This document shows positions 36,271 through 45,480 of a stretch of DNA of 64,000 nucleotides, piece after piece. The DNA lies in contig LS483371.1 in NCBI GenBank assembly GCA_900475325.1, forward strand, positions 1,984,001-2,048,000. Direction: 5' to 3'. The notes under the pieces were generated by a model. That model saw nothing but the letters and a program-made list of their open reading frames with translations, searched no databases and had not been told where the DNA came from. The position numbers were made by a program, and so were the translations under genes. How positions within the stretch are numbered: position 1 is the stretch's first letter; each line of letters begins with the position of its first letter. The stretch comes from Paucimonas lemoignei. Its GTDB lineage: Bacteria; Pseudomonadota; Gammaproteobacteria; Pseudomonadales; Pseudomonadaceae.

Positions 36271-36346
36271 CCTGTAGGAGCTGCCGCAGGCTGCGAAGCG
36301 ATTATTAAGTGACATCGCTTTCGCAGCCTGCGGCAGCTCCTACAGG
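36271..36346. repeat. Compact REP pair inside the efe operon
   Basis: CCTGTAGGAGCTGCCGCAGG (continuing CTGCGAA) is inverted against TCGCAGCCTGCGGCAGCTCC (continuing TACAGG), with a spacer of about 20 bases, between efeO and efeB. It may change the amounts of upstream and downstream mRNA, as REPs do in other operons. Confidence 0.88.
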
Positions 36347-36360
36347 GCACGCATTTCAAG

Positions 36361-37569
36361 TCAAAGCCCCGAAAGCCCCAACGCTGCATCTACCTCGCTC
36401 AGCGCATCGGCCAGTGTCTTGGCCTTCTCGGCAATCAACTTGCGCTGTTCGGCGCTGACTTGGTCGTACGGGCGATAGCCGTTGTCGGTGCTCAAGGCAT
36501 TGAGCTCGGTGTCCAGCCCGGCGCTGGCGGCATCGATTTTTTCCAGCAGCGGGGCGGCGCTTTTGCTCAGCAGCGGGCGCAGCAGGTCGATGACTTTGCG
36601 GGTGCCTTCCAGGTTGGCGGCGAAGCCGTTCAGGTCGCTGTGGCTGTAGCGTTCTTCTTCGCCAGTGCTGCGGATGTCCGCCAGGCTGCGCATGTTGCGC
36701 ACAACGATGGCCGCCAGCTGTTCCGGGGCCATGTTCTGCGCCAGCAATTGTTGCTTGAGAGTGGTGACATCCGTCTGCAAACGCTGGGCAATCGGGTTCA
36801 GGCCCTCGACGCTGCGCTGATCGAACAGCGCGTACTCGATGCGATGGAAGCCGCTGAAGGCTGCATCCTGCTCACGCTTCTCGTAATAATCGGCGCGGGC
36901 GTTGATGGCGTTGTCCAGCTCGGCCAGACGCTGCGCCGCCGGAGCAATACGCTGATACGCGGCGCGGGCCGGAAGGTAGGCGGCCTGGGCCGCGCTCAAA
37001 TCGCCAGCTTCGATGGCCTGTTGCAGCGCCGTCACGGCCTTGATCAGCGCCGAACCTTGCAGGCTCAGGTACACCCGGTATTCGGACAGCGGACCAATGA
37101 AGGCCACCATCGACGGCCGTGCCTTGGCGCTGGCTTCAGACTCGGCCGTGGGCGTCACGTGTAACGTGCCGCGCGGATTGCTGAGTAATCCGCAGGTGAT
37201 GGCGTAGTCGCCAGGTTGCAGGTTGGCATTGATTACCTGGCTCAAGCCCGGCGCGATGTTTTCCCGCTCTTCGACCACCAGCACGCCGTCGAGGATTTCC
37301 CATTCAACAGCCCGCTCCGAGCGGTTGACGATGCGGAAGACGTTTTTGCCCGCTGGCACGGTCAGGGCGTTGGGTTCGCAGGCATGAGCATGAATGGTGA
37401 CCACGGTTTCCGCGCTGTTGTTGGCGGCGCGTTTTTTCATGGCGGTCTGCGAGGCGTAATAAAACAGCCCGCCCGCCGCGATCATGATCACCACTGAGCC
37501 TGCCACGGCCAATCGCAAGGCGCGGGGCGGCTTGGCTTTCTCTGAAAGCCCTGAGGGACGATTCGACAT
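36361..37569 (-). CDS. efeO: EfeO: cupredoxin plus M75 iron-binding protein
   Basis: A 402-residue protein anchored or secreted through one N-terminal helix (LAVAGSVVIMIAAGGLFYYA). A cupredoxin-like domain at residues 55-140 contains Cys64 and Cys126 (IHAHACEPNALTV, DYAITCGLLSNPRG). It is followed by an M75 domain with GFHRIEYALF (HxxE) and EEERYSHSDL. This is the full-length EfeO that passes iron between EfeB and the EfeU permease. It lies 10 bases after efeU. Confidence 0.93.
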   Translation of the reverse strand: MSNRPSGLSEKAKPPRALRLAVAGSVVIMIAAGGLFYYASQTAMKKRAANNSAETVVTIHAHACEPNALTVPAGKNVFRIVNRSERAVEWEILDGVLVVEERENIAPGLSQVINANLQPGDYAITCGLLSNPRGTLHVTPTAESEASAKARPSMVAFIGPLSEYRVYLSLQGSALIKAVTALQQAIEAGDLSAAQAAYLPARAAYQRIAPAAQRLAELDNAINARADYYEKREQDAAFSGFHRIEYALFDQRSVEGLNPIAQRLQTDVTTLKQQLLAQNMAPEQLAAIVVRNMRSLADIRSTGEEERYSHSDLNGFAANLEGTRKVIDLLRPLLSKSAAPLLEKIDAASAGLDTELNALSTDNGYRPYDQVSAEQRKLIAEKAKTLADALSEVDAALGLSGL

Positions 37570-37579
37570 GCAAGCCCTT

Positions 37580-38431
37580 TTATTGGTTCGTAACGGAAGA
37601 TCGCTGCTGCGCCGGTCGTTGGGGCTGACCGGCGTGGGGCGTGAAAAACAGCGCCAGTGCAGCGACCAGATAAATCAGGTAAACGCTGAGGGTGCTGACG
37701 GTGGGCGCGTCCTGATAACCAAACATGCCCGCCAGCACCGCGCCGGTGGGCCCGTCCATGGGCAAGGTGGCGCTGATATCAAAGACCACTGTTTGCAGGT
37801 GGTTCCAGACCCCGGCTTCGTGCAGCGCCTGCACCGAGTTGGCGAGAATCCCGGCGGCCACCACCAGGATGAACAGGCCGGTCCAGCGAAAGAACAGGCT
37901 CAGGTTCAGGCGCATGCTGCCACTGTAGATAGCAAAACCCACGGCCACCGCGAGCAGCAGACCGAGCAGGGCGCCCAGGGGTGCGCTGGCACCTTCGCTC
38001 TGCTGGAACACGGCGAGCAGGAAGAACACGGTTTCCAGCCCTTCGCGGGCCACGGCGAAAAACACCATGGCGATCAGCGCGTAAGTCTGGTTTGTCGACC
38101 CGGCGAGCGCGGCGTCCAGGGATTCGTGCAAAGCGTGCTTGATGGAGCGCGCGACCTTGCGCATCCAGAACACCATGGAGCTGAGGATCACCACGGCAAT
38201 CAGGCCGACGATGCCTTCGAACAACTCCTGCTGCTTCTGCGGGAATTCAGCACTGACCAGTTCCAGGCCGCCACCGACGAACAGCGAAAGGGCGATGGCG
38301 AGGAAAACACCGATCCAGACGGCAGGCATCCACTCGCCGCGACCGGTCTGTTTCAGGTAACTGGCGATGATGCCAACGATAAGCGCGGCTTCAATCCCTT
38401 CGCGCAGCATGATCAAAAAAGGAACGAGCAT
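37580..38431 (-). CDS. efeU: EfeU: FTR1 family iron permease
   Basis: A 283-residue inner-membrane permease with seven predicted helices. Both iron-binding REXXE motifs are present: LREGIEA (Arg10-Glu14) and REGLET (Arg129-Glu133). The intact frame contrasts with laboratory E. coli K-12, where efeU is frameshifted. It is the first gene of the efeUOBM operon, which is probably Fur-regulated through the box 75 bases upstream. Confidence 0.95.
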   Translation of the reverse strand: MLVPFLIMLREGIEAALIVGIIASYLKQTGRGEWMPAVWIGVFLAIALSLFVGGGLELVSAEFPQKQQELFEGIVGLIAVVILSSMVFWMRKVARSIKHALHESLDAALAGSTNQTYALIAMVFFAVAREGLETVFFLLAVFQQSEGASAPLGALLGLLLAVAVGFAIYSGSMRLNLSLFFRWTGLFILVVAAGILANSVQALHEAGVWNHLQTVVFDISATLPMDGPTGAVLAGMFGYQDAPTVSTLSVYLIYLVAALALFFTPHAGQPQRPAQQRSSVTNQ

Positions 38432-38505
38432 GTTTCACCAGGGTTATTGCGAAAGTCTGATTCGTTTCAGGCTGCGGTTGTGTCGGTGCCTGAAACAATG
38501 CGTAA

Positions 38506-38524
38506 CATAATGATACTCATTATT
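38506..38524 (-). promoter_or_regulatory. Fur box upstream of efeU
   Basis: CATAATGATACTCATTATT matches the consensus GATAATGATAATCATTATC at 16 of 19 positions and lies about 75 bases before the efeU start. It implies iron repression of the whole efe operon. Confidence 0.82.
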
Positions 38525-38652
38525 GAATGCGTATAGTTGTTTTTTCGTTCTGGTTCAGATTTGGAATGTTGTTCAGGCGGGGTTCAGGTGGGGAAATACA
38601 GTGGTCCTGCAGGCGCTGGCGAGCCACGCGAATCTGCGGGTTGGTGGTCTTG

Positions 38653-38745
38653 CCGTAGGAGCGAATTCATTCGCGAAGGCGGTGGTCAGTCGACTGGTTT
38701 GTGCCGGCTGTGCTGGCCTCTTCGCGAATGAATTCGCTCCTACGG
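38653..38745. repeat. REP pair between efeU and ampC
   Basis: CCGTAGGAGCGAATTCATTC (continuing GCGAAG) is inverted against CTTCGCGAATGAATTCGCTC (continuing CTACGG), a GTAGGAGC-ended form of the common unit. The rest of 38525-38760 holds only the efeU promoter side. Confidence 0.9.
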
Positions 38746-38760
38746 GGAAACGTTTTTTCT

Positions 38761-39909
38761 TCAGTCCAGCTCGCTGAGGATCTGGTACGCCAATTTCACG
38801 CGGTCTTCATTGGGGTAGTTTTTGTTGGCCAGGATCACCACACCGATTTTTTTGGCCGGTATGAACGCGACGTAGGCACCAAAACCGTTAGTGGCCCCGG
38901 TCTTGTTGAGCCAGGCACTTTGCTGCGCGGCGAGCGGCGGGGTTATCGCCTGGGCGGGTTGGGTTTTATAGGCCATGTCGGGGGAGTTGCCTTCCAGCAG
39001 CGCCTGCAGTTTCACCGGGTAGGCGTATTGCTCCCAGATCAGGTCCTGGGTTATGGGACCGGATGTGAAGTAACCCACTTGGGTGTCGGCAACCGCTCGT
39101 CCCAGCACTGGTCCGAGCTTGGCGGGGTCAATATTGGCTTCGACAAAACGAATCAGGTCCTTGCTGCTGGTTCTCACGCCGTAGGCTTCGTCACCGAGTA
39201 CGCCGCCGGTCAGCCGGGCAGGCACGTCCTGACGGGTGTAGCCCTGGGCATAGAGTGATCGTTTGTCGGCCGGCACATTCAGGTAGCTGTTGCTGAGCCC
39301 CAGCCCGGAGAACACGTGCTGTTGCATGGCCTGTTCGAAGGGCATCTGCATGGCCATGGCCGTGATCATCCCCAGCATGCCAATACTCGGATTGGCATAG
39401 GTTCGGCCGCTACCCGGCGCGTATTGGGGCTGCCAGTTTTTCAGGTAGGCCATCAACTGCTCGTTGTTCTGCACTTCATCCGGCACTTGCAGCGGGAAAC
39501 CGCCAGCGGTGTGGGTCGCCAGATTCAGCAGCGTGACCTTGTCGAACGCGCTGCCTTTGAGTTCCGGCAGGTACTTGCCCGGATGATCGCTAAGCGACAG
39601 CTGGCCGTTTGCTTGCGCGTAGGTCGCCAGCGTTGCGGTGAAGAGCTTACTGATTGAGCCGACCTCGAACAGGGTGTCGCTGCTGACCTGTTGCGGTGCG
39701 TCTCTGGAGGTGATGCCGAAGTTATAAAAGGACTGTTTGCCGTTGGCGGTTACCGCAATCGCCATGCCGGGGATGTTGTTGCGCTGCATCACTTTCCCGG
39801 CGGCTTCGCGGACTTTTGCCTCAATGTCGGGAACCGTCTGGGCGGCCGTGGCGAGGAGGGGCATCGAGAGGCTGCACGTCATGAGCACCAGGCATGAAAT
39901 CTTACGCAT
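38761..39909 (-). CDS. ampC: Class C beta-lactamase (AmpC)
   Basis: A 382-residue serine beta-lactamase. The ATG at 39909 follows AAGGAAAA and opens a signal peptide (MRKISCLVLMTCSLSMPLLA, cleavage near ATA-A). Active-site motifs are intact: SISK (Ser85-Lys88), YAN in GRTYANPS, and KTG in NKTGATNGFG. It hydrolyses cephalosporins in the periplasm. No divergent ampR regulator is adjacent, unlike P. aeruginosa; the neighbour upstream is a SulP gene on the same strand. Induction, if any, must rely on a regulator elsewhere. Confidence 0.95.
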   Translation of the reverse strand: MRKISCLVLMTCSLSMPLLATAAQTVPDIEAKVREAAGKVMQRNNIPGMAIAVTANGKQSFYNFGITSRDAPQQVSSDTLFEVGSISKLFTATLATYAQANGQLSLSDHPGKYLPELKGSAFDKVTLLNLATHTAGGFPLQVPDEVQNNEQLMAYLKNWQPQYAPGSGRTYANPSIGMLGMITAMAMQMPFEQAMQQHVFSGLGLSNSYLNVPADKRSLYAQGYTRQDVPARLTGGVLGDEAYGVRTSSKDLIRFVEANIDPAKLGPVLGRAVADTQVGYFTSGPITQDLIWEQYAYPVKLQALLEGNSPDMAYKTQPAQAITPPLAAQQSAWLNKTGATNGFGAYVAFIPAKKIGVVILANKNYPNEDRVKLAYQILSELD

Positions 39910-40047
39910 CGGTTTTCCTTGAGTTTCATTCAGCGCGGGGTAGCTATTCCTGCGCTCGATTATTGTTTCAATAGACGCTTTGTCACAAACGTTTACCCCC
40001 AAGGAAGTCATAAGGCCTCTGCAGGCCTGACTATAAGCCCCGTCCCG

Positions 40048-41493
40048 TCACCCTGCCTGCACATCATTACGCTTGAGCAACTGTTTGCAACGGCTCGACA
40101 AATGCACCACCCGAAGGTGTTTGCCCGCTTTGGCGTAGCGCTCGCGCAAGGTGGTCAAGGCCGAGACCGCCGAGTAGTCGACGAAGATCAGGTGACGACA
40201 ATCCAGGGTCGAATGCTGCGGGTCATCAGCCGGGGTGAACTGGCTGAGAAAGCGCGTGGTGGAGGCGAAGAACAGCGTGCCGTGCAGCGTATAGACCTTG
40301 TGCCCGTCGGCTTCCAGATGGGCATCGGCATACAGCTCGCGGGCGTGCTGCCAGGCGAAATTGAGTGCCGCGATGACGATGCCGATCAGTACTGCAGTGG
40401 CCAGGTCAGTGAACACCGTGACAATGGTCACGGCGATGATCGCCAACAGGTCGTTGACCGGTACTTTGTGCAGGACGCGCAACGAGGCCCAGGCAAATGT
40501 CTGTTGAGCGACCACAAACATCACGCCGACCAGTGCCGCCAGGGGAATCTCCTCAATGAGCGGCGACAGGAACAGCACGAACAGCAGAATCATCAATCCT
40601 GCGACAACACCCGACAAACGCCCTCGGCCACCGGAACTCAGGTTGATCACGGTCTGGCCAATCATCGCGCAGCCGCCCATGCCGCCGCAGGCGCCGGACA
40701 CCATGTTGGAAACGCCCAGGGCCATGCATTCACGGTCCGGGTTGCCACGGCTTTCGGTGATTTCGTCGGTCAGGTTCAGGGTCAGCAGGGTTTCCAGCAG
40801 GCCGACCAGCGCCATCAGGATGGCGTAGGGCGCGATGATGCGCAGGGTTTCCAGGTTCCATGGGATATCCGGCAACGCCAGCGTCGGCAGGCCACCGGCG
40901 ATGTGGGCCATATCACCCAGGGTGTGGGTCGGCAGGTCCAGCAGGTACACCAGCAGGCCAACGCCGAGGATCGCGATCAGTGCCGGTGGCACTGCGCGGG
41001 TCAGGCGCGGCAAGACATAGACAATCGCCATGGTCAGCGCCACCAGGCCAATCATCAGGTACAGCGCCTGGCCGCTCAACCAGGCATCGCCGACCTTGAA
41101 GTGCTCCAGCTGCGCCATGGCGATCACAATCGCCAGCCCGTTCACGAAGCCCAGCATCACCGAATACGGCACCATGCGCACCAGTTTGCCCAGGCGTAGC
41201 GCGCCGAACAGGATCATCAACAAACCGCCCAATAACACCGTAGCCAGCAGGTACTGCACGCCGTGCTGCACCACCAGCGCGACGATCACCACCGCCATCG
41301 AACCCGCCGCCCCGGAAATCATCCCCGGCCGCCCGCCAAACAAGGCAGTCAAGGTGCAGATGATGAACGCCCCATACAGCCCCATCAGCGGGTTGAGGTG
41401 AGCGACCAAGGCAAAGGCGATGCACTCTGGAACCAGGGCAAAGGCTGTGGTGAGGCCTGCCAGGACATCGGCACGAATACGGGCTGGTTTCAT
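40048..41493 (-). CDS. SulP family inorganic anion transporter
   Basis: A 481-residue SLC26/SulP permease with 10-14 helices and a C-terminal STAS domain (residues about 380-475, with LDCRHLIFVDYSAVSALTTL). The N-terminus reads RADVLAGLTTAFALVPECIA, close to the family pattern. Members carry sulfate, bicarbonate or other small anions, and no adjacent gene points to one. The next gene on the strand, ampC, starts 139 bases later and is probably separate. Confidence 0.9.
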   Translation of the reverse strand: MKPARIRADVLAGLTTAFALVPECIAFALVAHLNPLMGLYGAFIICTLTALFGGRPGMISGAAGSMAVVIVALVVQHGVQYLLATVLLGGLLMILFGALRLGKLVRMVPYSVMLGFVNGLAIVIAMAQLEHFKVGDAWLSGQALYLMIGLVALTMAIVYVLPRLTRAVPPALIAILGVGLLVYLLDLPTHTLGDMAHIAGGLPTLALPDIPWNLETLRIIAPYAILMALVGLLETLLTLNLTDEITESRGNPDRECMALGVSNMVSGACGGMGGCAMIGQTVINLSSGGRGRLSGVVAGLMILLFVLFLSPLIEEIPLAALVGVMFVVAQQTFAWASLRVLHKVPVNDLLAIIAVTIVTVFTDLATAVLIGIVIAALNFAWQHARELYADAHLEADGHKVYTLHGTLFFASTTRFLSQFTPADDPQHSTLDCRHLIFVDYSAVSALTTLRERYAKAGKHLRVVHLSSRCKQLLKRNDVQAG

Positions 41494-41615
41494 GAGTTAC
41501 CTGAATGACGAAAGCACAAAGGGTGGGGATGTTACTGAATGTGAGCCATCATCGCCAAATGTGAACGCTGATCTGTAGACACTATGTTCGGCTGATTCAG
41601 ACAAAACGCCGTGCG

Positions 41616-41945
41616 GAAAAAATCTGCGTAGCAGATTTGTTTTGGCTTTTTGTGCCACGATTTCACAGGCGACGCAAAATGCGCGTCGGGAGGCTGAGTG
41701 GAGGTGCCGTGGGGTGGGTCGCTCGGCATGGATGCCGAGCGAGCGCCGTTGGGCCATGGATGGCCCGTCGGCGCGTGCCCGCCCCACGGTGCCGGAGCGA
41801 AGGTACCGCCGCGAAGCGGGGGCCGTACGCCAGCGCAGAGGTTTTGGTTACTTTTGGCACCAAAAGTGACCCGGCCGTCAGGACGGAACCTGACTCAGCA
41901 GCGCCCGGATGCTGTTGTTGCAACTCGGTTCAAGGTGCACGGCTG
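41616..41945. repeat. Hairpin-rich intergenic element, half copy (copy B)
   Basis: This stretch matches the 3' half of the ~700-bp element at 47.8-48.5 kb and, inverted, the first half of that at 56.3-57.0 kb. It contains two perfect hairpins, GCTCGGCATG-GATGCCGAGC (41721-41740) and GGGCCATGGATGGCCC (41751-41766), enclosed by CGTGGGG/CCCCACG arms. It ends with the tract GTGACCCGGCCGTCAGGACG shared by the other copies. Its reading frames are open by composition and are not credible genes. Confidence 0.85.
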
Positions 41946-42036
41946 TGAATTGCTGAAAGCGCAGCGTCCGCAGCCTAGACACATGTTCAAGCGAGCAACC
42001 GCTCATATATGCTTGCGCCCCTCACCCCAACGAGCG

Positions 42037-43164
42037 ATGCACTTGCCGATGAATGCCGTGTCCCCCTTGCAAGCCTACGAACGTGCCGTCGAACAGTTGG
42101 GCTTCCAGCCGGATGCCGCGCAATTGCACGCCGTTCAACAGCTGCAAGCCTGCTGGCGGGCGTTAAGCGACGATGCCCATCGCGCCCAGGGCGTTTATCT
42201 GTGGGGGCCGGTGGGGCGGGGCAAGACCTGGTTGATGGACCGGTTTTTCGAAAGCCTCAGCGTGCCTGCCCGGCGCCAGCATTTTCATCACTTCATGCAC
42301 TGGGTGCACAAGCGCATGTTCGAGCTGATGGGGACGTCCAACCCGCTCAAAGTCGTCGCTCAAGAGCTGGGCCGTGACGTTCGGGTGATGTGCTTCGATG
42401 AGTTGTTCGTCACTGATATCGGTGATGCGGTGATCCTCGGCGGGCTGTTGCAGGCGATGTTTGAAGCCGGAGTGGTGCTGGTCTGCACGTCCAATCAACC
42501 CCCGGAACAGCTTTACAGTCACGGCCACAACCGCGAGCGCTTCCTGCCCGCCATCGCCGCCATTGAGCGTCATATGCAGGTGGTTGCCGTGGACGGCGGC
42601 GAAGATCATCGTCTGCATCCGGGCTTGCTGCATCAGCGTTACTTTGTTGCTCAGGACGGGCAGCCGGATCCACTGGCGAAAGTCTTCGAACAGTTGAGCG
42701 GCGAGCAGACGATTGCACAGGGTGCCGTGCCGGTGGGGCATCGCAGCATCTACAGCGTTCAGCACAGCGAGTCAGTGTTGTGGTGTCGTTATGCCGACAT
42801 CTGCGAACAGCCGCTGGCGGCCATGGATTTCATCGAACTCTGCGACCGTTTTGCCGTGATCCTGCTCAGTGAAGTCCCGGCGCTCAGCGCACCGCAGCGT
42901 GAAGGGCGAATCGCACGGGGCACCGAAGACGCGGTTGAACAAGTGGCGGCCGGTGATCGGGAGTTGCCGCAGCTGTCGCCTCATGACGATGGCGTGCGAC
43001 GGTTCATTGCGCTGGTGGATGAATGCTACGACCGGCGCGTGCCTTTATATGTCGAAGCGGCAGTGCCGATGCCCGAGCTTTACACCCAGGGTTACTTGTC
43101 GTTTGCCTTTCGCCGCACCTTGAGCCGCCTTCAGGAAATGCAACTCGAGCGCTTCACGCAGTAG
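42037..43164 (+). CDS. AFG1/ZapE-like ATPase
   Basis: A 375-residue P-loop ATPase of the AFG1/ZapE family (cell division / membrane quality control). Walker A is LWGPVGRGKTWLMDRF (near residue 60) and Walker B is VMCFDELFVTDIGDA. Sensor-like VLVCTSNQPPEQLY and the C-terminal LSFAFRRTLSRLQEMQ are family features. The frame stays open through the upstream repeat, so the start is uncertain; ATG 42037 or 42049 (MNAVSPLQAYE) fits the family best, and neither has a strong ribosome binding site. It may be a second, divergent ZapE paralogue. Confidence 0.85.
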   Translation: MHLPMNAVSPLQAYERAVEQLGFQPDAAQLHAVQQLQACWRALSDDAHRAQGVYLWGPVGRGKTWLMDRFFESLSVPARRQHFHHFMHWVHKRMFELMGTSNPLKVVAQELGRDVRVMCFDELFVTDIGDAVILGGLLQAMFEAGVVLVCTSNQPPEQLYSHGHNRERFLPAIAAIERHMQVVAVDGGEDHRLHPGLLHQRYFVAQDGQPDPLAKVFEQLSGEQTIAQGAVPVGHRSIYSVQHSESVLWCRYADICEQPLAAMDFIELCDRFAVILLSEVPALSAPQREGRIARGTEDAVEQVAAGDRELPQLSPHDDGVRRFIALVDECYDRRVPLYVEAAVPMPELYTQGYLSFAFRRTLSRLQEMQLERFTQ

Positions 43165-43168
43165 GCAA

Positions 43169-44044
43169 TCAGGTGCGCCGTTGTGCCACAACGTGCTTGC
43201 AACCTTCGAACACCAGGACCACCACGGCCAGCCATATCGGCACATAGGTCGCCCATTCATCGCGGCCGATGCTTTCGCCCAGCAGCAGCGCCACGCCCAC
43301 CAGCAACACCGGTTCCACGTAGCTGAGCAGACCGAACAGGCTGAAGGGCAACAGGCGGCTGGCGAGGATGTAGCTGACCAGCGCCGAGGCACTGATCAGG
43401 CCGAGCACCGGGATCAGTAGGTACAACATCGGGAACTGTTCGACGACTGCCGCGTTGCCGTCGACGATGAACCATAGGCTCAGCGGCAGCATGAAGGCCA
43501 TGTCGAACCACAGGCCACCGAGGTTATCGATCGCCAGTTTGCGCCGCAGCACGAAGTAAATCGGGTAGCCGACTGCGACTAGCAGGGTTTCCCAGGCGAA
43601 GCTGCCGACCCGCAGCAATTCATTGGCCACACCGATCAGCGCGCAGAAGGTGGCGATCTTCTGCAGGCGGGACAATCGCTCACCATAGACAATGCGCCCG
43701 GTGATCACCATGGTCAGCGGCAGCAGGAAATAACCCATGGACACCTGAAGGCTGCGGCCATGCAGCGGCGCCCACATGAAGATCAGCAGCTGTGCACCCA
43801 GCAGCAAGGAACAGAGCGCGATGCCGAGAATCAGCCCTGGGGTATGGCGGATACGCGTGGCGATCTTGCGCACCAGATGCCAGTCGCCGCTGAGCCACAG
43901 GAACACCGTCACGCAAGGCACTGTCAGCAACATGCGCCAGCCGAAAATCTCTTCGCCGCTAAGCGGTTTGAGCAGCGAGGTATAGAAATACATCACCCCG
44001 AACAGCACCGACGCCAGCACTGACAACACCACACCTTTATACAC
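43169..44044 (-). CDS. rarD: RarD/EamA family transporter
   Basis: A 291-residue protein with ten predicted membrane helices and two EamA repeats, typical in length for RarD. The N-terminus MYKGVVLSVLASVLFGVMYF and the motif FGWRMLLTVPCV match the chloramphenicol-sensitive RarD group. It probably exports a small metabolite, substrate unknown. It converges with the ATPase gene (4-base gap), with no room for a terminator. The 284-base gap to the divergent MFS gene holds only a fragment of a REP-like arm near 44130. Confidence 0.88.
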   Translation of the reverse strand: MYKGVVLSVLASVLFGVMYFYTSLLKPLSGEEIFGWRMLLTVPCVTVFLWLSGDWHLVRKIATRIRHTPGLILGIALCSLLLGAQLLIFMWAPLHGRSLQVSMGYFLLPLTMVITGRIVYGERLSRLQKIATFCALIGVANELLRVGSFAWETLLVAVGYPIYFVLRRKLAIDNLGGLWFDMAFMLPLSLWFIVDGNAAVVEQFPMLYLLIPVLGLISASALVSYILASRLLPFSLFGLLSYVEPVLLVGVALLLGESIGRDEWATYVPIWLAVVVLVFEGCKHVVAQRRT

Positions 44045-44328
44045 AGCAGCCTCTGTTAGTCGTGGGCAGTTATAGGGCGGCCCGGGTCATTGTGGTGCGT
44101 AGTCTAGCTGCCCAGTCTGGATGGAAGCGAACTTGTTCGTGCGACGTCGGCAAAGATGTAGATGTGTGTCGCTTGCCGGACTGTCTCGCCAACACGTTGG
44201 CGCCTTCCGGTTGAAATGTCGCGCCTGCAAACCACGATCATTCATCGCTATTTTGGTTAACCGTCTCGACTTTGCTAGGCTGCGGCGATTGCTGGACCTA
44301 CTGGTCCGATATTTTCCAAGGAGCCTGC

Positions 44329-45480
44329 ATGACTTCCATCAGCACTTCGGCACCGGTTGTGCCGGGCAGACTGGAGCAATATTCCACTCGCGTGGCTTTT
44401 TTCATCGCCGGTTTCAGCATCGCTGCCTGGGCGCCGCTGGTGCCTTATGCCAAGGCCCGCGTCGGGCTGGACGAAGGCACCCTTGGCCTGTTGCTGCTGT
44501 GTTTGGGCGTCGGTTCGATCATTGCCATGCCCCTGGCTGGTGCACTGGCGGCGCGTATCGGTTGCCGTCGGGTGTTGCTGCTTTCCACCGCGATCATCTG
44601 CGTGTGTCTGCCGTTGCTGGCGACTTTGTCCAGCCTGCCATTGTTGATCGCCGTGCTATTTATCTTCGGCGCGGGGATGGGCGCGCTGGATTGCGCGGTC
44701 AACCTCCAGGCGATCATCGTCGAGCGGGCCAGCGGCAAAACCATGATGTCGGGCTTTCACGGTCTGTTCAGCCTCGGCGGTATCGCGGGCGCAGCTGGAG
44801 TGGCGGGGCTGCTGAGTGTTGGCGCGTCACCGTTGGTGTCGATGTTCGCCGTGGTAGCGATTGTGCTGGTGGCCCTGTTCAAGGCCGCTCCGCATTTTTT
44901 GACCTACGGCAGCCAATCCGATGGGCCAGCGTTTGCCATGCCCCGGGGCGTCGTGCTGTTTCTGGGCCTGCTGTGCTTTACGGTGTTTCTCTCGGAAGGG
45001 GCGATGCTGGACTGGAGCGCGGTGTTCCTCAGCGAACTGCGCGGCGTGCAAACCTCTTATGCTGGGCTGGGCTATGCGGTGTTCGCCCTGACCATGACTC
45101 TGGGCAGATTGTTCGGCGATGCCGTGGTGCGCCGGGTCGGGCCGCGCCAGGTGGTGATCCTGGGCGGCCTGTGCGCGGCGGCGGGGTTGGCACTGGCGAC
45201 GCTGGTGCCGTCATGGCAAGCGGCACTGCTGGGCTACGCGCTGGTGGGGGCCGGCTGCTCGAATATTGTGCCGGTCTGCTACAGCGCCCTTGGGCGCCAG
45301 AAGAGCATGCCGGAGAATGTCGCGGTCCCGGCGCTGACCACGCTGGGCTATGCCGGGATTCTGGTGGGGCCTGCCGCGATTGGTTTTGTTGCTCACGCCA
45401 GCAGTCTGGAGCTGGCGTTCCTGATTGTCGCGGTCATGTTGCTGGCGGTTGCCGCGGCAGGCACGCGACTCAAGGTCTAA
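44329..45480 (+). CDS. MFS transporter (YbjJ-like)
   Basis: A 383-residue, twelve-helix MFS protein. The ATG at 44329 follows AAGGAG with good spacing; a longer open frame upstream is not supported. The loop motif AARIGCRRVLLLS and the segment GAGMGALDCAVNLQAIIVER are characteristic of the YbjJ/fucose-permease-like branch. The substrate is unknown. Its stop overlaps the convergent PhzF-like gene by four bases. Confidence 0.88.
   Translation: MTSISTSAPVVPGRLEQYSTRVAFFIAGFSIAAWAPLVPYAKARVGLDEGTLGLLLLCLGVGSIIAMPLAGALAARIGCRRVLLLSTAIICVCLPLLATLSSLPLLIAVLFIFGAGMGALDCAVNLQAIIVERASGKTMMSGFHGLFSLGGIAGAAGVAGLLSVGASPLVSMFAVVAIVLVALFKAAPHFLTYGSQSDGPAFAMPRGVVLFLGLLCFTVFLSEGAMLDWSAVFLSELRGVQTSYAGLGYAVFALTMTLGRLFGDAVVRRVGPRQVVILGGLCAAAGLALATLVPSWQAALLGYALVGAGCSNIVPVCYSALGRQKSMPENVAVPALTTLGYAGILVGPAAIGFVAHASSLELAFLIVAVMLLAVAAAGTRLKV

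Noticed and set aside
41698..42036. N-terminal extension of the AFG1-like ATPase through the upstream repeat
   Set aside because: The extra 113 residues are encoded by copy B of the repeat and match no part of the family.
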